Positions 1 to 13,300 of a DNA stretch of 64,000 nucleotides are shown piece after piece (position 1 is the first letter of the stretch; each line of letters starts with the position of its first letter). The DNA is from Tanytarsus gracilentus (taxonomy: Eukaryota; Arthropoda; Insecta; Diptera; Chironomidae): positions 186,001 to 250,000 of the forward strand of contig JAXRKN010000032.1 in the NCBI GenBank assembly GCA_038502055.1. Reading direction: 5' to 3'. The notes under the pieces are model-generated. The model ran no database searches, was not told the origin of the DNA, and saw only the letters and a list, made by a program, of their open reading frames with translations. The position numbers and the translations under genes are program-made.

Positions 1-734
1 TAATTTAATTTTTAAACGTTTTTCATGTATGAGTTTCGCATTAATTACGAAAAAATGTTGACAATTTTTGTTTGATGCTACTATGGAATTTGTGAAATAT
101 GGTCGGGGTGGTTTTCAAAAAAATTAATAGAATGTGGATATTTCAAAGTTTTCATGTTAAAAAATTAAATTGTAGAGTGACGAATGTAACATACATTTAA
201 ATTATGGGCGGCTTAAACCGCCTAGTTTATATATAATTATACATCAAACTTCTTCCTTATGAAAACTTTTTTTCATTACACACTTTTTGCAGAGTGCGAG
301 ATTTGACTTTAAGGCAATTACTTTATGGACAATTAATGATATAAAAAGTTCATTCACGCAGATTTACTTAAAAACCCTACAATAATTTTTACGTGATTTT
401 TTAATTCCATTCATCTTCTTAAAACATTAATATTTAACTCAAGCATCTTTAGCACTGGTTGTATAATTTCAACATGGTTTCTTTCTATCCCTGCCTCTAA
501 TGTCTAAATGTAAGGCCTGAATTTCCATTGTGTGCAAACCTAGAATTTTGATTTTTAATCAATTTTGATCATCGGACAACGCGCTCGTTGAAATAATTTT
601 CTAAATAAAGATCTTTGAAGTCAAATAGCTGTTAAATTTGTAAATCTCAAAAAAAATGTTAAACTTCCTTGATCCTATCTTCAATAACTCTCCTCCAGAG
701 ATAAACCTCTCTTATGCAATTATTACTAACTTGA

Positions 735-1625
735 AAGTTTGTAGGCGGCAAGCCGCCCATAGCTCTATTTCGAGTATACTGCGATCTAGACTGTAGAGGC
801 AGATCTAATGCGCAACCATTAAGCTTATTGCTGAAACTATTTTGAAAGTTCCACTTTTTATTATTAATTTCAATATTTATTTTAAACGGAAATTTGAAGA
901 CTTAAGTCGATTTTATTTTGCTAACTAGAAGAACCCGTCGTGGCAAGCCGCCCAATAAAATAATTCAAAAATACTGCGATCACAGATCTAGATTGTGGAG
1001 GCTGCGCTAAAGCGCAACCATTAAGCTTGTTGCTGAAATTATTTTAAAGGTTCAACTTTTAATAGTTTCATTTTAAATTTGATTGTCAATCTCAAACGGA
1101 TATCTGTCTATCTAAATATATGAAAAATTAGAACTTTAAATAAATTCTGTGTACTGGATTCAAAAAATTAATTCTTTTTTCTTGGGTATTTTTTTTGAAT
1201 GCATTCGAATATTAAGTTCTTGATCTCTGTCGTTCAAAATTTTATATTAAACAGTTCACAAAAAAAACTAAAGTTCTTTTGGAATTTTATTTCATCGTCA
1301 TTGTTTATATTGATAAATTCTGTGTTCGCCCTTTAAAAAGTTCCATTCCATTTGTCTTGTTTGAAATTTAAATATTTAATTCAATAATTTATCTTGCTAA
1401 TTATTTTCAAATAATCTTCACTCAATTTTAAACAACGCCCTTAAATTGTTACCTCATATGTGAAACTTCTAAAAAACGACTGCAGCGCCACCTAACAGCG
1501 TTACGGACAGACACACAAATTAGCTTGTTATATTTTGCTAATTATTTTCGAATAATCTTAAATTATATTTTATAGCCACGCCCCCAAAATTCTACCTAAG
1601 CTGATTAAAACTTTATAATTTTTAA
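735..1625 (+). repeat. GGCGGC-AAG-CCGCC repeat family, two partial direct copies
   Basis: The short palindrome GGCGGCAAGCCGCC is followed by a shared block (ACTGCGATC, AGACTGTAGAGGC, GCGCAACCATTAAGCTT, GCTGAAA) at 740-900 and again at 940-1100. The second copy continues to ACCTAAGCTGATTAAAACTT near 1610. Matching copies lie at 56998-57365 (+) and 41455-41535 (-). A related short palindrome (GGCGGCTTAAACCGCC) is at 207. No protein or terminal inverted repeat was recognised; it is probably a decayed non-autonomous element. Confidence 0.7.
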
Positions 1626-1684
1626 AAAAATAAGTGAAGATTATAATTTCTTCTTAAAATTTCCCCTAAATTCCCATTGGATTA

Positions 1685-1760
1685 TTGTTAGAGCGTTATA
1701 AATTACATTGCTGCATTGCATTGCCACATTCTTACAAAAGTGGAGATTTATTTATAAGGG
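1685..1760 (+). repeat. Short dispersed repeat (GTTAGAGCGTTATAAATTAC)
   Basis: The block from GTTAGAGCGTTATAAATTAC through CATTCTTACAAAAGTGGAG is matched in reverse at 41097-41160 and in part at 39888-39916. It is adjacent to the GGCGGC family here and also at 41 kb, so it may be part of that element. Confidence 0.6.
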
Positions 1761-1807
1761 TTTTTTTACAATTTTTTAAGTAGTAAAAAGTCACATCCTA
1801 AATTACT

Positions 1808-3764
1808 ATATTGCTGCCTAAGTGTGAAACAAAATGTTTAGTTGCTGGTTGTTAAAAGCGTCTCTAATTTTCACGCTACGGCAAGTATATGTGCTTTAAT
1901 TGTAGCGGTGGCGATGCATACAAGAATGAGCAGATTTATTGGTTAATTAAGAACAAATTGTTATTTATGAATGTTCTCAGCTTGACACGTTTTCATTAAA
2001 TTTTGATTTATTCCGCCCTACATTAAAAAGCCACCCAGAAAATCGAGAGCATCAAAAAATTCTTCAAGATTTCGCCATTAATCAAAAATTGAGAGGTGAG
2101 GAAGAGCAACTTGATTCGTTGCGAATGTGTTCATGTATCAAGAATCGTGATGTTGTTAAACTCATACTTTATTTTACATTAAATTATAACTTCGCTATAT
2201 ATTACTTTTGGATTTCTCCAAAACCAGTTTTTGGCCCCTAGTGCTAAGAAACTACCTTGTACAATATCAAAACTCATACTTTAATGATAGGCCTAGTCAA
2301 ACCCTACAAACTGGCGAAAATAGATTTGAAATCGGTTGATCCTACGAGGAGTTAGAGCAATTTAAGTCATCTTACTTTCTCACGATCTTAGTGAATGCCA
2401 TATCTCAAGAACGGCTGGTTGGATTTAACTCGGGATTGTGGCTAAAGATCGGGTTTTGGCTTTAATTGTCAAAAAGTGTTTAGTTTTGAGGTACGACCGT
2501 ACGTGGGTGCAAAAATATCATTTTGCATACAATTTTTTTTTAATGGCTTCAGGTATCTCGTTGAACTCGTCATTGGATCAGCAATTAATTGGCATTGACG
2601 ATTTTTGAGGCCAGGAATCGATTGGCTATGATGATATTTGTTTAAAAAATCTCAAAAAGTATAGAAAAGTGAATTAAGTTCATCACCGGTGTCACCGGAC
2701 AAAAAATCGGTGTTCACCGTGAGGATCCCTATTCATGACAAAATTTGAGCTCTCTATGTAAACGTTATAAAATAATATTGCTGCCTAAGTGTGAAACAAA
2801 ATGTTTAGTTGCTGGTTGTTAAAAGCGTCTCTAATTTTCACGCTACGGCAAGTATATGTGCTTTAATTGTAGCGGTGGCGATGCATACAAGAATGAGCAG
2901 ATTTATTGGTTAATTAAGAACAAATTGTTATTTATGAATGTTCTCAGCTTGACACGTTTTCATTAAATTTTGATTTATTCCGCCCTACATTAAAAAGCCA
3001 CCCAGAAAATCGAGAGCATCAAAAAATTCTTCAAGATTTCGCCATTAATCAAAAATTGAGAGGTGAGGAAGAGCAACTTGATTCGTTGCGAATGTGTTCA
3101 TGTATCAAGAACCGTGATGTTGTTAAACTCATACTTTATTTTACATTAAATTATAACTTCGCTATATATTACTTTTGGATTTCTCCAAAACCAGTTTTCG
3201 GCCCCTAGTGCTAAGAAACTACCTTGTACAATATCAAAACTCATACTTTAATGATAGGCCTAGTCAAACCCTACAAACTGGCGAAAATAGATTTGAAATC
3301 GGTTGATCCTACGAGGAGTTAGAGCAATTTAAGTCATCTTACTTTCTCACTTTCTCACGATCTTAGTGAATGCCATATCTCAAGAACGGCTGGTTGGATT
3401 TAACTCGGGATTGTGGCTAAAGATCGGGTTTTGGCTTTAATTGTCAAAAAGTGTTTAGTTTTGAGGTACGACCCTCCAATGACCGTACGTGGGTGCAAAA
3501 ATATCATTTTGCATACAATTTTTTTTTTAATGGCTTCAGGTATCTCGTTGAACTCGTCATTGGATCAGCAATTAATTGGCATTGACGATTTTTGAGGCCA
3601 GGAATCGATTGGCTATGATGATATTTGTTTAAAAAATCTCAAAAAGTATAGAAAAGTGAATTAAGTTCATCACCGGTGTCACCGGACAAAAAATCGGTGT
3701 TCACCGTGAGGATCCCTATTCATGACAAAATTTGAGCTCTCTATGTAAACGTTATAAAATAATA
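1808..3764 (+). repeat. Recent tandem duplication of a ~0.97-kb unit
   Basis: The unit beginning ATATTGCTGCCTAAGTGTG at 1808 begins again at 2775 and runs to about 3764. The copies are nearly identical. Visible differences are short: an extra TTTCTCAC unit and a ten-base CCCTCCAATG in the second copy, plus single substitutions. Each unit contains a hairpin-ended mosaic repeat (CGCTATATATTAC...AGATCGGGTTTTGGC) and the right end of the CACCGGTG element. No gene is inside. Confidence 0.85.
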
Positions 3765-5606
3765 ATTTAATGCTATATTTTGTTTAATATTAAAGCTTTC
3801 GCGCAAGTCATTATAATGAAGAGCTACTCGTCGATATTAAATTACTCAAGCAAGATAAAAACTTACATAAGATTGTGAATTTTTGTAAATATTTCATGTT
3901 AAGAGATCATTGTCATGTGCTTGAAAATATTTATACTCATGTATCGGCTGAAGGGAGTTGAATAACGGATAATTTTTCGGGTTTATCACTAGCTCACGAT
4001 CCACATTCAATGATTTACTACACGCCATTATAAATGGGCAATTATGAGCAAAACTATACAAGATCAATAAAATCACGAAACCTGTTCTAAAGGCCCTACA
4101 ACATAATTTCAAGTCGCACATCATTATGGGGGACGAATACACAAAAATACATTTCATTCTCACCAATATGTTGTCAATGATCTGCGTGCAAAATCTTCTT
4201 ATACTTTTACGATAAATTCGTGTGCTCCACCGCAAGGCTAATTTTAACTTGCCGTATTTTGCGCACAAGATTTATTAACTGCATTTTTCGGCTCACTTTA
4301 CTTCCTCACAAATTTTTTACTCTCACTCGCTATGTTCGAATTGTCCGGCCCAGAAATTATGTCTGAAAAAAGAATTTAATTTTATATTTCGATCATTCAA
4401 CATTAAGTATGGTTAGGTGTTCACGATGACAAGAGAATTTTCTTCATATTATTTTGTGACTTGTTTTAATCTTCTCCGCGAATGCTTGCAGGAGCATAAT
4501 GTTCAAAGTGTGACTGTGTGAATTTGTTATACTTGAAAAAACAATTTAAACAAAATAAATGCAATAAAAGATAATCTTTAATGACTCAATTCTTAAGAAA
4601 GCAATGGTGCTTATTGTAAAACACTTTAAATTTTCTATAATATCATCAAGATACTTTCAGTGCGGTGTTATTTTAATGTGGAGTTAAAGTTCATGTCACG
4701 CGGGGTATTTTGATTTTTAAATATATATTTTTTTAAAATTGTTGTAATGATTCTTTTTTTTTTTTTTTAAAGACGAGAGTGCTGAATTTACGTTAAAAAG
4801 TAACGCCATTCCAATAAAAAAAAATGCCCCCTTTTTATTATCCTTTGTCAGTTGAATAAAAAAATACATGTATTAGGAAAAGTAATAAATTGTTGATCGA
4901 TATCTCTCGCTGAGATTGAAGAATTTTACTTAATGGTAATTGGTTTATAGACTTCAAAAAATACTTGGTGTAATAAAAAGGAAATTAAAGTTTAAAGCAC
5001 AAGTTAAAAATTAATAACGGTAGAACTTAATAACGGTTAAACTTAATTTGAATTTTTAAATTTGATTCAAACTGGAGACAGTTGGATAATATTATCGAGA
5101 GATTATTTTTAATTCGAAAAAGTTCAAATAAAGATTATACACGATGATTCAAACTCCAAATAAAACTGACTTAGATAAAACCTTCTATTTAGTTATTTTG
5201 AAGAATCCTTTTGCCCTGACTTTATTATCCCACACACTCTACGCTTCCCATCTTACCTTACCTATAAAATAATTAGCCAAATGAAAAGTTTAGAACAGCT
5301 TTTGTGATCTGATCATATTTTTTTTTATCACTTTATAGTCTTTGAAAAAATTATCATAAACATAAAAATGTTTTAGACACTTTAACTGACTTTAGAGTAA
5401 GTGAAATCCTAAAATAAAGCTGGGGAAAAGCATATTATGTTTAATAACCAAATCCTAAAATATAAAAATATAATGAGCCGTAGTTCCGTATAGGCCGGTT
5501 GATATTAAACATATCTTATTATTATATAATACGTGAATTGAGAATTGATCTGATCTTACAGCATTATGTTAGTGCATAATTGCACTGTTGAACCAAATAT
5601 AGGAAA
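3765..5606. other. A+T-rich non-coding stretch
   Basis: No gene, splice-consistent exon, tandem array or terminal inverted repeat was seen. Homopolymer T runs occur near 4750. The short reading frames here show no recognisable protein. Confidence 0.5.
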
Positions 5607-5793
5607 ATATAATAATTTAAATCACGATCACTTTTGCGTGTCTTAGTGTGCATATTATAACGTTTAAATAAAAATTTTCAATTTGACAGAAATGCCGTCA
5701 TGCTGCTGTTAAAACATACAGAAAAAAATCTTGCAAAAACTCTTTCGAAAACTCTCGATTTAAGTTTACGCGCTTTATGTTTATAAATTTAGA
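5607..5793 (+). repeat. 180-bp dispersed repeat, copy 1
   Basis: The sequence from AATCACGATCACTTTTGCGT through ACTCTCGATTTAAGTTTACG matches 9762-9940 in the same orientation over about 180 bases with scattered differences. Shared blocks include GTGTCTTAGTGTGCATA and AAAACATACAGAAAAAAATC. Confidence 0.75.
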
Positions 5794-6954
5794 ATTACGC
5801 TTCTGCAGTGTGGGGGAAATTTTTTATTGTCTTGTAAATTTCATCCTCGAATTGACAAATGAATTGCCATTTAATTCGCAACCCCGAAAAAAATGTTAAA
5901 GATTGAGGCAATTTGCTTGTCTCACACTTGTTTGTCATCATTGGGCTTGATGTCAAATAATCAAAAAGTACATAATAAAATGCGAAGTAACTTGAAGACT
6001 TGTTTTTTTGCCTCCTCTTCATGTGTATCTGTACATGTATGTTGCGGCGAAATGAAAACCAAATGTTTACTTAATTGTTGAGAAATTTTTTTGATGAAAA
6101 AATTCGCTGCTTGTTTTTAATTTTTTGGTCACATACTCAACGAGAGTTGTATACAATTGACTCTACAATTATTTGATGGCTAATTGAACATCGCAAAAAA
6201 ATATATATATTTTTGATAGCAGAGTTTGAGAGCATACTTAAGTGACTTTTTTGTGGCGGTTACAGATCTTGAATTAATGGAAATCCTTTGTCAAGATGTC
6301 ATCAACCCCAAACACATTATAGAACGCGAGTTAATACTCCTCCGTTATAATTTGAACGTAGTTTTGCATAAAACAAAAAATGACTGTAAAAAACACCACA
6401 TGCCTGCTTTGGAAAACACATTTATTTAAACTACGTTTTTGCCATAACTCAAAAAATAAAAGATGCATCTAGATGTCGAAAAAAACTAATTGCAGTAAAA
6501 AATAGTCCCTGCTCTCCCACCCGATTGGTGAAACCTCTCTGTCGTAGTTCTTTGAGACAAAATTCAGTAAATTCACGATTTTTTAAAATGCAAATTGCCA
6601 GTTACCTGGACGATCCTGGACGATTTAACATATTGAAATCGTTTAGACCTTAAATTATGTTTATTAATGATCAAAATCTACTTCCATCAACTTCCAACTG
6701 ATGTCTTAACAGTCAAAGTTAAACAATTTTCAGGAAGCAACAATCCGCATGCTAAGCTTGATAAAAATTTCTGTTGATGCAAGTCAATGGAGAATGTAAA
6801 AACAAACAACTGTTCAGAAGAAACCATGTTTAGGAAGTGAAAGAGTAAAAAGTTAGAGCTCATATAAGAAAATTGAATCTTCAGAGGGTTCACAGAAAAT
6901 GGGTTGAAACACTCGTTTCCTGCGTCCCAAAAAATTGATTCTCAGCATTTTTCT

Positions 6955-7170
6955 CATATTTTTTGATCACCTGCTTAAAAAAGTATTATAGCCTAAACAT
7001 TTATGTATTTAATTTGTAGCATTGGGCTTTAGCTTCCTAATGAAAACAAATTTTTTTGGCAACAACCATGTTTAGGTCTTGAACAGCTGCTTTTACTGAA
7101 ACCCCTATGTTTTTTGACATAGCAAATTCAGTTTTCTCATCAGCTAACCTTCAAAAGGACTTTCGAAAAT
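6955..7170 (+). repeat. TTTAGCTT-type dispersed repeat, copy 1
   Basis: Blocks TTTGTAGCATTGG, CTTTAGCTT, TTTTTTGGCAACAA, CATGTT(T/C)AGGTCTT and CAGCTGCTTTT(A/T)CTGAAA recur at 45625-45800. They recur in diverged form at 23830-24000 and truncated at 51757-51890. Confidence 0.65.
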
Positions 7171-7399
7171 TCTGAAAAAATTCTCAAGTATTTGACTTTA
7201 ATGTGGCTTTTTTTAATGTAGTTTTAAAATTTTCAAAATATCGGTTCCATAAGATCCAATATCTTTTATGAAAATACAGTTTTGGGGTCCCACTGTGCTT
7301 CTTGTGCGTCATATTTTGAATCTGACTTTAAACTCAACCTTCTTGATTAAATACCTATCCACCAATATACATATGTCATAGGTTATGCTTTGTTATCAG

Positions 7400-9760
7400 C
7401 CAAATCAAAGCTCCTTATTGTCTACTGGATCGTTTTTCCCCACCGGAACCAATAATTTTTCAATTTTTTTTTGAGATTCTGATTTCTGAAAATCAAAGGA
7501 ACAGCTAATGCCTTGCATGCATGAGTATTCAATGACTGGAAGTACGATTTTATGAGCCCTTTAATGTTTCGCAACGCGCATATAATTTTATAATTTTTTT
7601 ATTTTGGTGAGAAAAATATGACTACATCGTTTGTTAAAAAATTGAAAGCATTGAAGAACAGTATGAAAGCATTTTTTTTTATATATGGATAAGTATTTAA
7701 AATAAAAGTTTTCTTTTTATTTTCGATCTCACGAATTTATGAGTTAATAATTTAAACCTCTGCAAAGAACCTTTAAACATTGTTTGTAAAATCTTTTATT
7801 CTTATTTAAAAAATTATCCTCCAATTTTTCTTCTTCGTGATTGGAAGCTGTAAATGAATAAAAGGAAGCATTTAAAAACCTCTTAATTGCAAGATAACAA
7901 GGTGGGTCTCTCCCCAAACGGCGTTGTCATTTCTAATAGCCTTGATGTCGTAATCCATGATGATTAATTTCTGAGTTCAGCATAATAAAACTATTATTGA
8001 TTCAAACATTTTTGTGTCACGGGTTTGGTTTGGTTAATCATCTGAGTAAAAAAACTGGTTTTAAAGGAATCGAATCCCAAATTAAAATAAATGAATTGCT
8101 TGAAATTATTTTTTTTACCGAGCGTAAATCTTACAACAATGATGACGATAAAAATGAATTTAATTAAAGATGCATAAGATATAACGATAATAGTGTGCGT
8201 GTGAGTACAAAATAAAGTTCAACGTCCACGAAGAAAGAGAGAGAGAGGAAGAGAGAGAAAGAAAGCAATAATGATATTTTGAGAAAGTAAAATTGACAGC
8301 AAGTCGACGACTTAATGTAGGAATCATGTTCATTAATAAAAATTTAAATTTTACTAGAGGGCGTTAAGCTGTTCACGAGCTGCAAAGAGAGTCAAAAGTC
8401 AATAGAGTCTTGCAACTTTTTATGCATAGCCAAATCCAATTGATCGGCGATTCAAGTGAACCAGCAAAACGAGAGTGTAGTGCACGTGACTGCAATTCAT
8501 CAATCGCCATAAAATTGCTGCAGCTTTGCTGTACTGATCAATTAACTGGCGTATTAGGTACTGCTTTCATGCCGCATAACTCACGATTACTCTTTGTTGA
8601 GTCGCCACTCTTGACTGAAGCTTAGTTGCATAATTTTTTACTCGTACGAGTAGATATTTATTTAATATTTGTCGGAGTTTTCTTTCCATGAAACATGAAC
8701 TATGCTTTTTGTTCTATTTTTCAAAAATAATTTCGTGTTATGGTTTTATTGAATTTTGCAAAATATTTTGTCCATTTTTGTCACAGTACATTTTTGCTGA
8801 AAATACCCTGTTTTTTGGTTATATGGTGCAACTGCTTAGTTCTTTTGAAGCCTAAACTTTTTTCTTTTCTATTCTAAGGTGCCACCTTAATAAAAAGTTG
8901 TTTTGATTAAATCTTCTCGAATTTTTATAAAATATTCGAGAAAATTAAGTTAACTCAAATAAATAAGCCTACTTCAAGGAAAAATACATTAACACTGAAT
9001 TTTAAGCAACATGATGTTAATTTCGCTGAAAATTCCAAAAAAATTTATAGGCACAGATCATTTCAAGAAATATTTTTTTGAAGAGCGATACAAAAATATT
9101 TGTTTCGGTTTACTAAACAGGGTAATAATTTAATAATTATGGATTGCAAATTTGTTTTTAAATCGATTTTTTTCTCAACAAAAATACTTTTAAACATTCT
9201 TTTCTTCATTAAAATTCAATTGCAAAGCTTAATTAAGCTTATTGGTAAAAGAATTGTTGATAAAAGTGTTCAAAATTTTTTTTTCTTAAATATATCTTTT
9301 TTAAAGATATTTTGCTTTCCTCAGTTATCTTGTTGCATTATTTACCTATGATAATAAGTTGAAATATTGTAATTTTTTTGTTGTTATTTTGGTGCTGCCA
9401 ACTCTATATTTTCTGAACTTGATTGCAAGTCCATGAATTTTTAGAAATTCAGATTAAGGGTTAAAAATTAAATTTAATTAATTGATATTTTCGTGGCCTT
9501 TTATTAGCATGTTCATGATATTTTATTTAAAAAAGGAAAACTTAAATTTTTAAAATCCATATTTTCAAATTTTTGAACCTCAAAATTTGCCTTCTACTTA
9601 TGTTTTCTGCTAATTTTTTCCCCGGGGACGGAGAAATACAACGGGGTTACCCACGAAATTGGAAATTTCATTTTGACAAAACGTAAAAAAAAATTATTTA
9701 AAAAAACTAATAAATAAAAAAAGTTTTATTTAGTTTTTTGAGTAAATTAGGCCAGGAGGA
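7400..9760. other. Repeat-poor non-coding region
   Basis: A fragment of the mosaic-family end (ACAAGGTGGGTCT...AACGGCGTTG) lies at 7898-7945 and a GA-rich microsatellite at 8236-8272. A 71-codon frame at 8410-8625 has no recognisable domain. Nothing resembling gene B exon 1 was found here. Confidence 0.5.
8236..8272. repeat. GA-rich simple repeat
   Basis: A run of GA/GAAA units in which only short interruptions occur. Confidence 0.8.
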
Positions 9761-9761
9761 A

Positions 9762-9945
9762 AATATTATAACTTAAATCACGATCACTTTTGCGTGTCTT
9801 AGTGTGCATAGGAAAAAGTTTAAATAAAATTTTTCAATGTGACAGAAATGTCGTCATGCTGCTTTTAAAACATACAGAAAAAAATCTTGCAAAATCGCCT
9901 TCAAAAACTCTCGATTTCAGTTTGCGCGCTTTATAAATGTTGATC
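9762..9945 (+). repeat. 180-bp dispersed repeat, copy 2
   Basis: It matches 5607-5793 in the same orientation and diverges after GCGCGCTTTATAAA. The two copies lie 4.1 kb apart in the presumed upstream part of gene A. Confidence 0.75.
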
Positions 9946-10309
9946 TCAGATGGAAATTCAATAAAGCAAAAATAAAAACTACAAGCCCAAGTGACCCACT
10001 TATTTAACGCGCGCGCTACAGAAACTATAAGTTCAATTTTCTTATTTTGTGCTTGCAAAAATTAAAATTAAAAATTAAAAAACTAAGACTCATAAAATTT
10101 AGCAGTTTCATCTATGTCATCAATTGGCAACCTCAGTTTTATTAAGCAAACATTTATTACATTTTCGTGACATTATTTATTTCGAATTTTTAGAGCATGA
10201 TAAAGGTATAAATTTAAAAGGTATAATTTTTATGAAATTTCGATGTGATTTCTTCAAAACGAATTACAAAACATTTTTTATACACTAAATATAGAGCTAG
10301 CTTGTTAAA

Positions 10310-10350
10310 GATTGTGGGTCAGCCACAGCACAGAAATTCTGGAGAAATTG
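10310..10350 (+). repeat. Foldback-element terminus, fragment
   Basis: GATTGTGGGTCAGCCACAGC followed by AAATTCTGGAGAAATT matches the terminus and first satellite units of the foldback element at 13212-14475. It ends about 40 bases before the splice acceptor of the first visible exon of gene A. Confidence 0.75.
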
Positions 10351-10391
10351 ACAAAAACTAATTAATTTCATCTATCTCGTTCTCATTAAAG

Positions 10392-13300
10392 GAGCACATA
10401 CAGGAAGTGCTGGACAAGTGGACACAAATCGACGATGAAATTTGGGCAAAGGTGGTTGTTTTTGAGCGAAATCGTCGTGTTGCCAAAGCATACTCTCGAG
10501 TTCCTGTTTTAACAGTCAATGGTAGCGATGATGGATTCGATGGAATGAGGTATGTTGTATGTGTAAAATAACTTGATTCAAATCGAATACTCTGAGTTTA
10601 TGAGAGAAGTTTAAAAATTTATCACCGTCATTTGGTTATACAATAATTTTCTTATAATCCCAACTTTGTATCTTAGATAAATTTAAGATTTTTAATTTTT
10701 TTTCTATATCCCATAGCAAAATATATCTTTTATTAAAGTGAACACAAAAAAATTATCAAGTCGAGTTAATTGTGCAGGAACTCGCAGTGCTGCATTCGTT
10801 AATGCATTAACTCGCGACATTAAATTAAGCTCCTTATAAAATTAAACACGTAGAATTAAGACACCTTACATGACCGTTACGAAATTTAAAAATCTTCACC
10901 GCCCCTCGGATACAGTAATTTTTATATGAAAGTTTTTGAATTTCTCTATTTAGCCCTTCGGAAAAGTGTTTGAAATGGTTCACTAACGTATAATATAATT
11001 CGACGTGTAAAATTAATAATTAGTAGTTTTGCGAGCAATCTCTCCTTTGTATGTATTGTACTTTCTTGCATGTACATTTTTGTGTGAAATAGCATACATC
11101 TTAAAAAAGCTATACTTAAATTTTTTATCATTAAGTAAAATGGTGAAAATAAGCAGAAATATATTGTTTAAAGTTAATGTTAACAGTTAACATTAAATTT
11201 CTGATTATTTCTCCACATTTAATTTTACAACTTTAATTTTAAATTTAAATTTTTTGTGCAAAAAAGGAAATAAAGTGAAGAAAAGAAATTAAAATATTGG
11301 CGCTCAATTTTTCGCGCAGTTTCCTACCCTGTTATTTTGACATTTTTTATATCGTTAAAATGGGGTCTGTTCTTGTTATTCTGTAATCATTTATGTCGTT
11401 GAGTCTTGTCATCGGATCAGGAATTGATTGGCATTGATGATTTTTGAGTTATGTCTATCATGGCCGGCCAGGAGTGCCACTAATAACTCCATTATTCAGA
11501 ACTAAGTTGAAAAACTTGCGAGACCCATTCGTTATTATCATTATTATCAAGTGAGAAACAACATAATTAAATCAATAAAGAAGTTTGAGACTTCAAATGA
11601 GAAATTTCTAGGAACAAGATTAATTTAAAATTTTACAAAAAATCGAATAGTGACACTTTTTGAAGACTTTGTCTGAATTTCATAAAAAATTATGGACTTG
11701 CAATCAAGTTTAGAAAAATTAAGATACAGCCAAAATAGACCGCAAACTTATCTTTTTTTCCTTCATGTCTTATATCTATATTTTTCTTATTTTTATGCAT
11801 TGTTGAATTTTTATTTAAATTTACGGCTTCAACGGTTTTCATGTCCCACGCAGGCTTTTTTTATTTTGTACTAATTATATGGCTTGGTTGTTACGGAACT
11901 TTTTTCTAAAAATTATTTTACCAGTTGCTATTATGCTTTGCAGTTTTAATTTTTTTTATTGTTTTTCAGAATTGGTTTAAGCGGTTTTGGCAACCCATTG
12001 CGAGAGGCAAAAACAACAGAAGTCAAACGTCAAATTGGTCAAGTGAGTGTTTGCATTTAAAAGCCTTTAAAAAAGCGTCATTGTAATGTTACACAAAATA
12101 TCAAAAAACCATGCTGTGACAAATTGTAAACTTTGCGATTCAATATTATATTGACAATATATTGATCTTGTGATTAGATTAGGAATTGATTGGCGTTTGG
12201 CGTTGATGTTTCAACACTTTAAGTAGTCATTTAAATCAAATAAATTTTAAGAAACAATTTTTACATTAAACACTTTTAATTAGAGTACAGCCTCATAGGG
12301 AACTCAGAAATATTGTCAGTTAAAAAATAAGAAGAAACGTGCGGAATTTGTGAAGTTCTCTTTTGCAGTTGCAAAGCTGTTGAATATTTACATCCTTCCT
12401 CAGCCCTAATTTAATTTTAAACAATTTCTACGGTACGAATGTTTAATAAAAACTTAAAGATCCTCTGGAGATAAAAGAAAATGAGAAAAATCGAACAAGT
12501 GAATACTAAATTTTGAGAAACGTAGAATTTTTGAGGTTATGAACTATTTTATAGAGATCCAGACAAGATCCAGTTGAATCAATTCAAACATTTTTTAAAA
12601 TTTTCGATTTTTATCGTTTCAATGTGATTTTCTTTCACCCATTCTCGCTTATTTACCTGACTTAATTGGAGAAACTTGATGACACAACGATCAACGATAG
12701 ATTGATGACTTAACTACAGGACACAATTAACTTTAATATTTAAAAACACACTTAAACACTTTGAAAAGGTAAATTAAATTATTTTGTTTTGCTTGAGGGG
12801 CAAAAAACCAGTTTGGATTCAAGATTTGCTTAATATTGAAATTCAAAATAAACTATTTTTCTCGTGAAATTTGAGGTTTTAATTTTCAACACTTCCAGGG
12901 TTGAGAATTATTGCAGCTTTATATAATGAAAAGTCAAATGTTATTAATTATTATAGCCTGAAAAGCTCAGCAAAAAATTAGGTAGTCAAAGTTAATTGAA
13001 TCAACCGTGCATAAACATTTAACTTCAGATATTTTAGAAATTTTTCTTAAAGTTTTAGTTTTTTAACTCCTTATCTTAAACCAAGTTTTCCCTGAATATT
13101 TCACTCAAGTCGGTTAAATAATTGCAGGGATATCCACAAAAATAATCTTACCAAAGAACTTATGGCCGCCACTGTATCTTAGTATTATAATTTTTGCGAT
13201 GTTACTGGAGTGGTGGTGGGTCAGTCACAGCACAGAATTTCTGGAGAATTTTCTGGAGAAATTCTGGAGAAATTCTCCAGAAATTCTGGAGAAATTCTGG

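Noticed and set aside
8410..8625. 71-codon frame in a less A+T-rich stretch
   Set aside because: No domain, no splice partner and no similarity to the missing exon of gene A.
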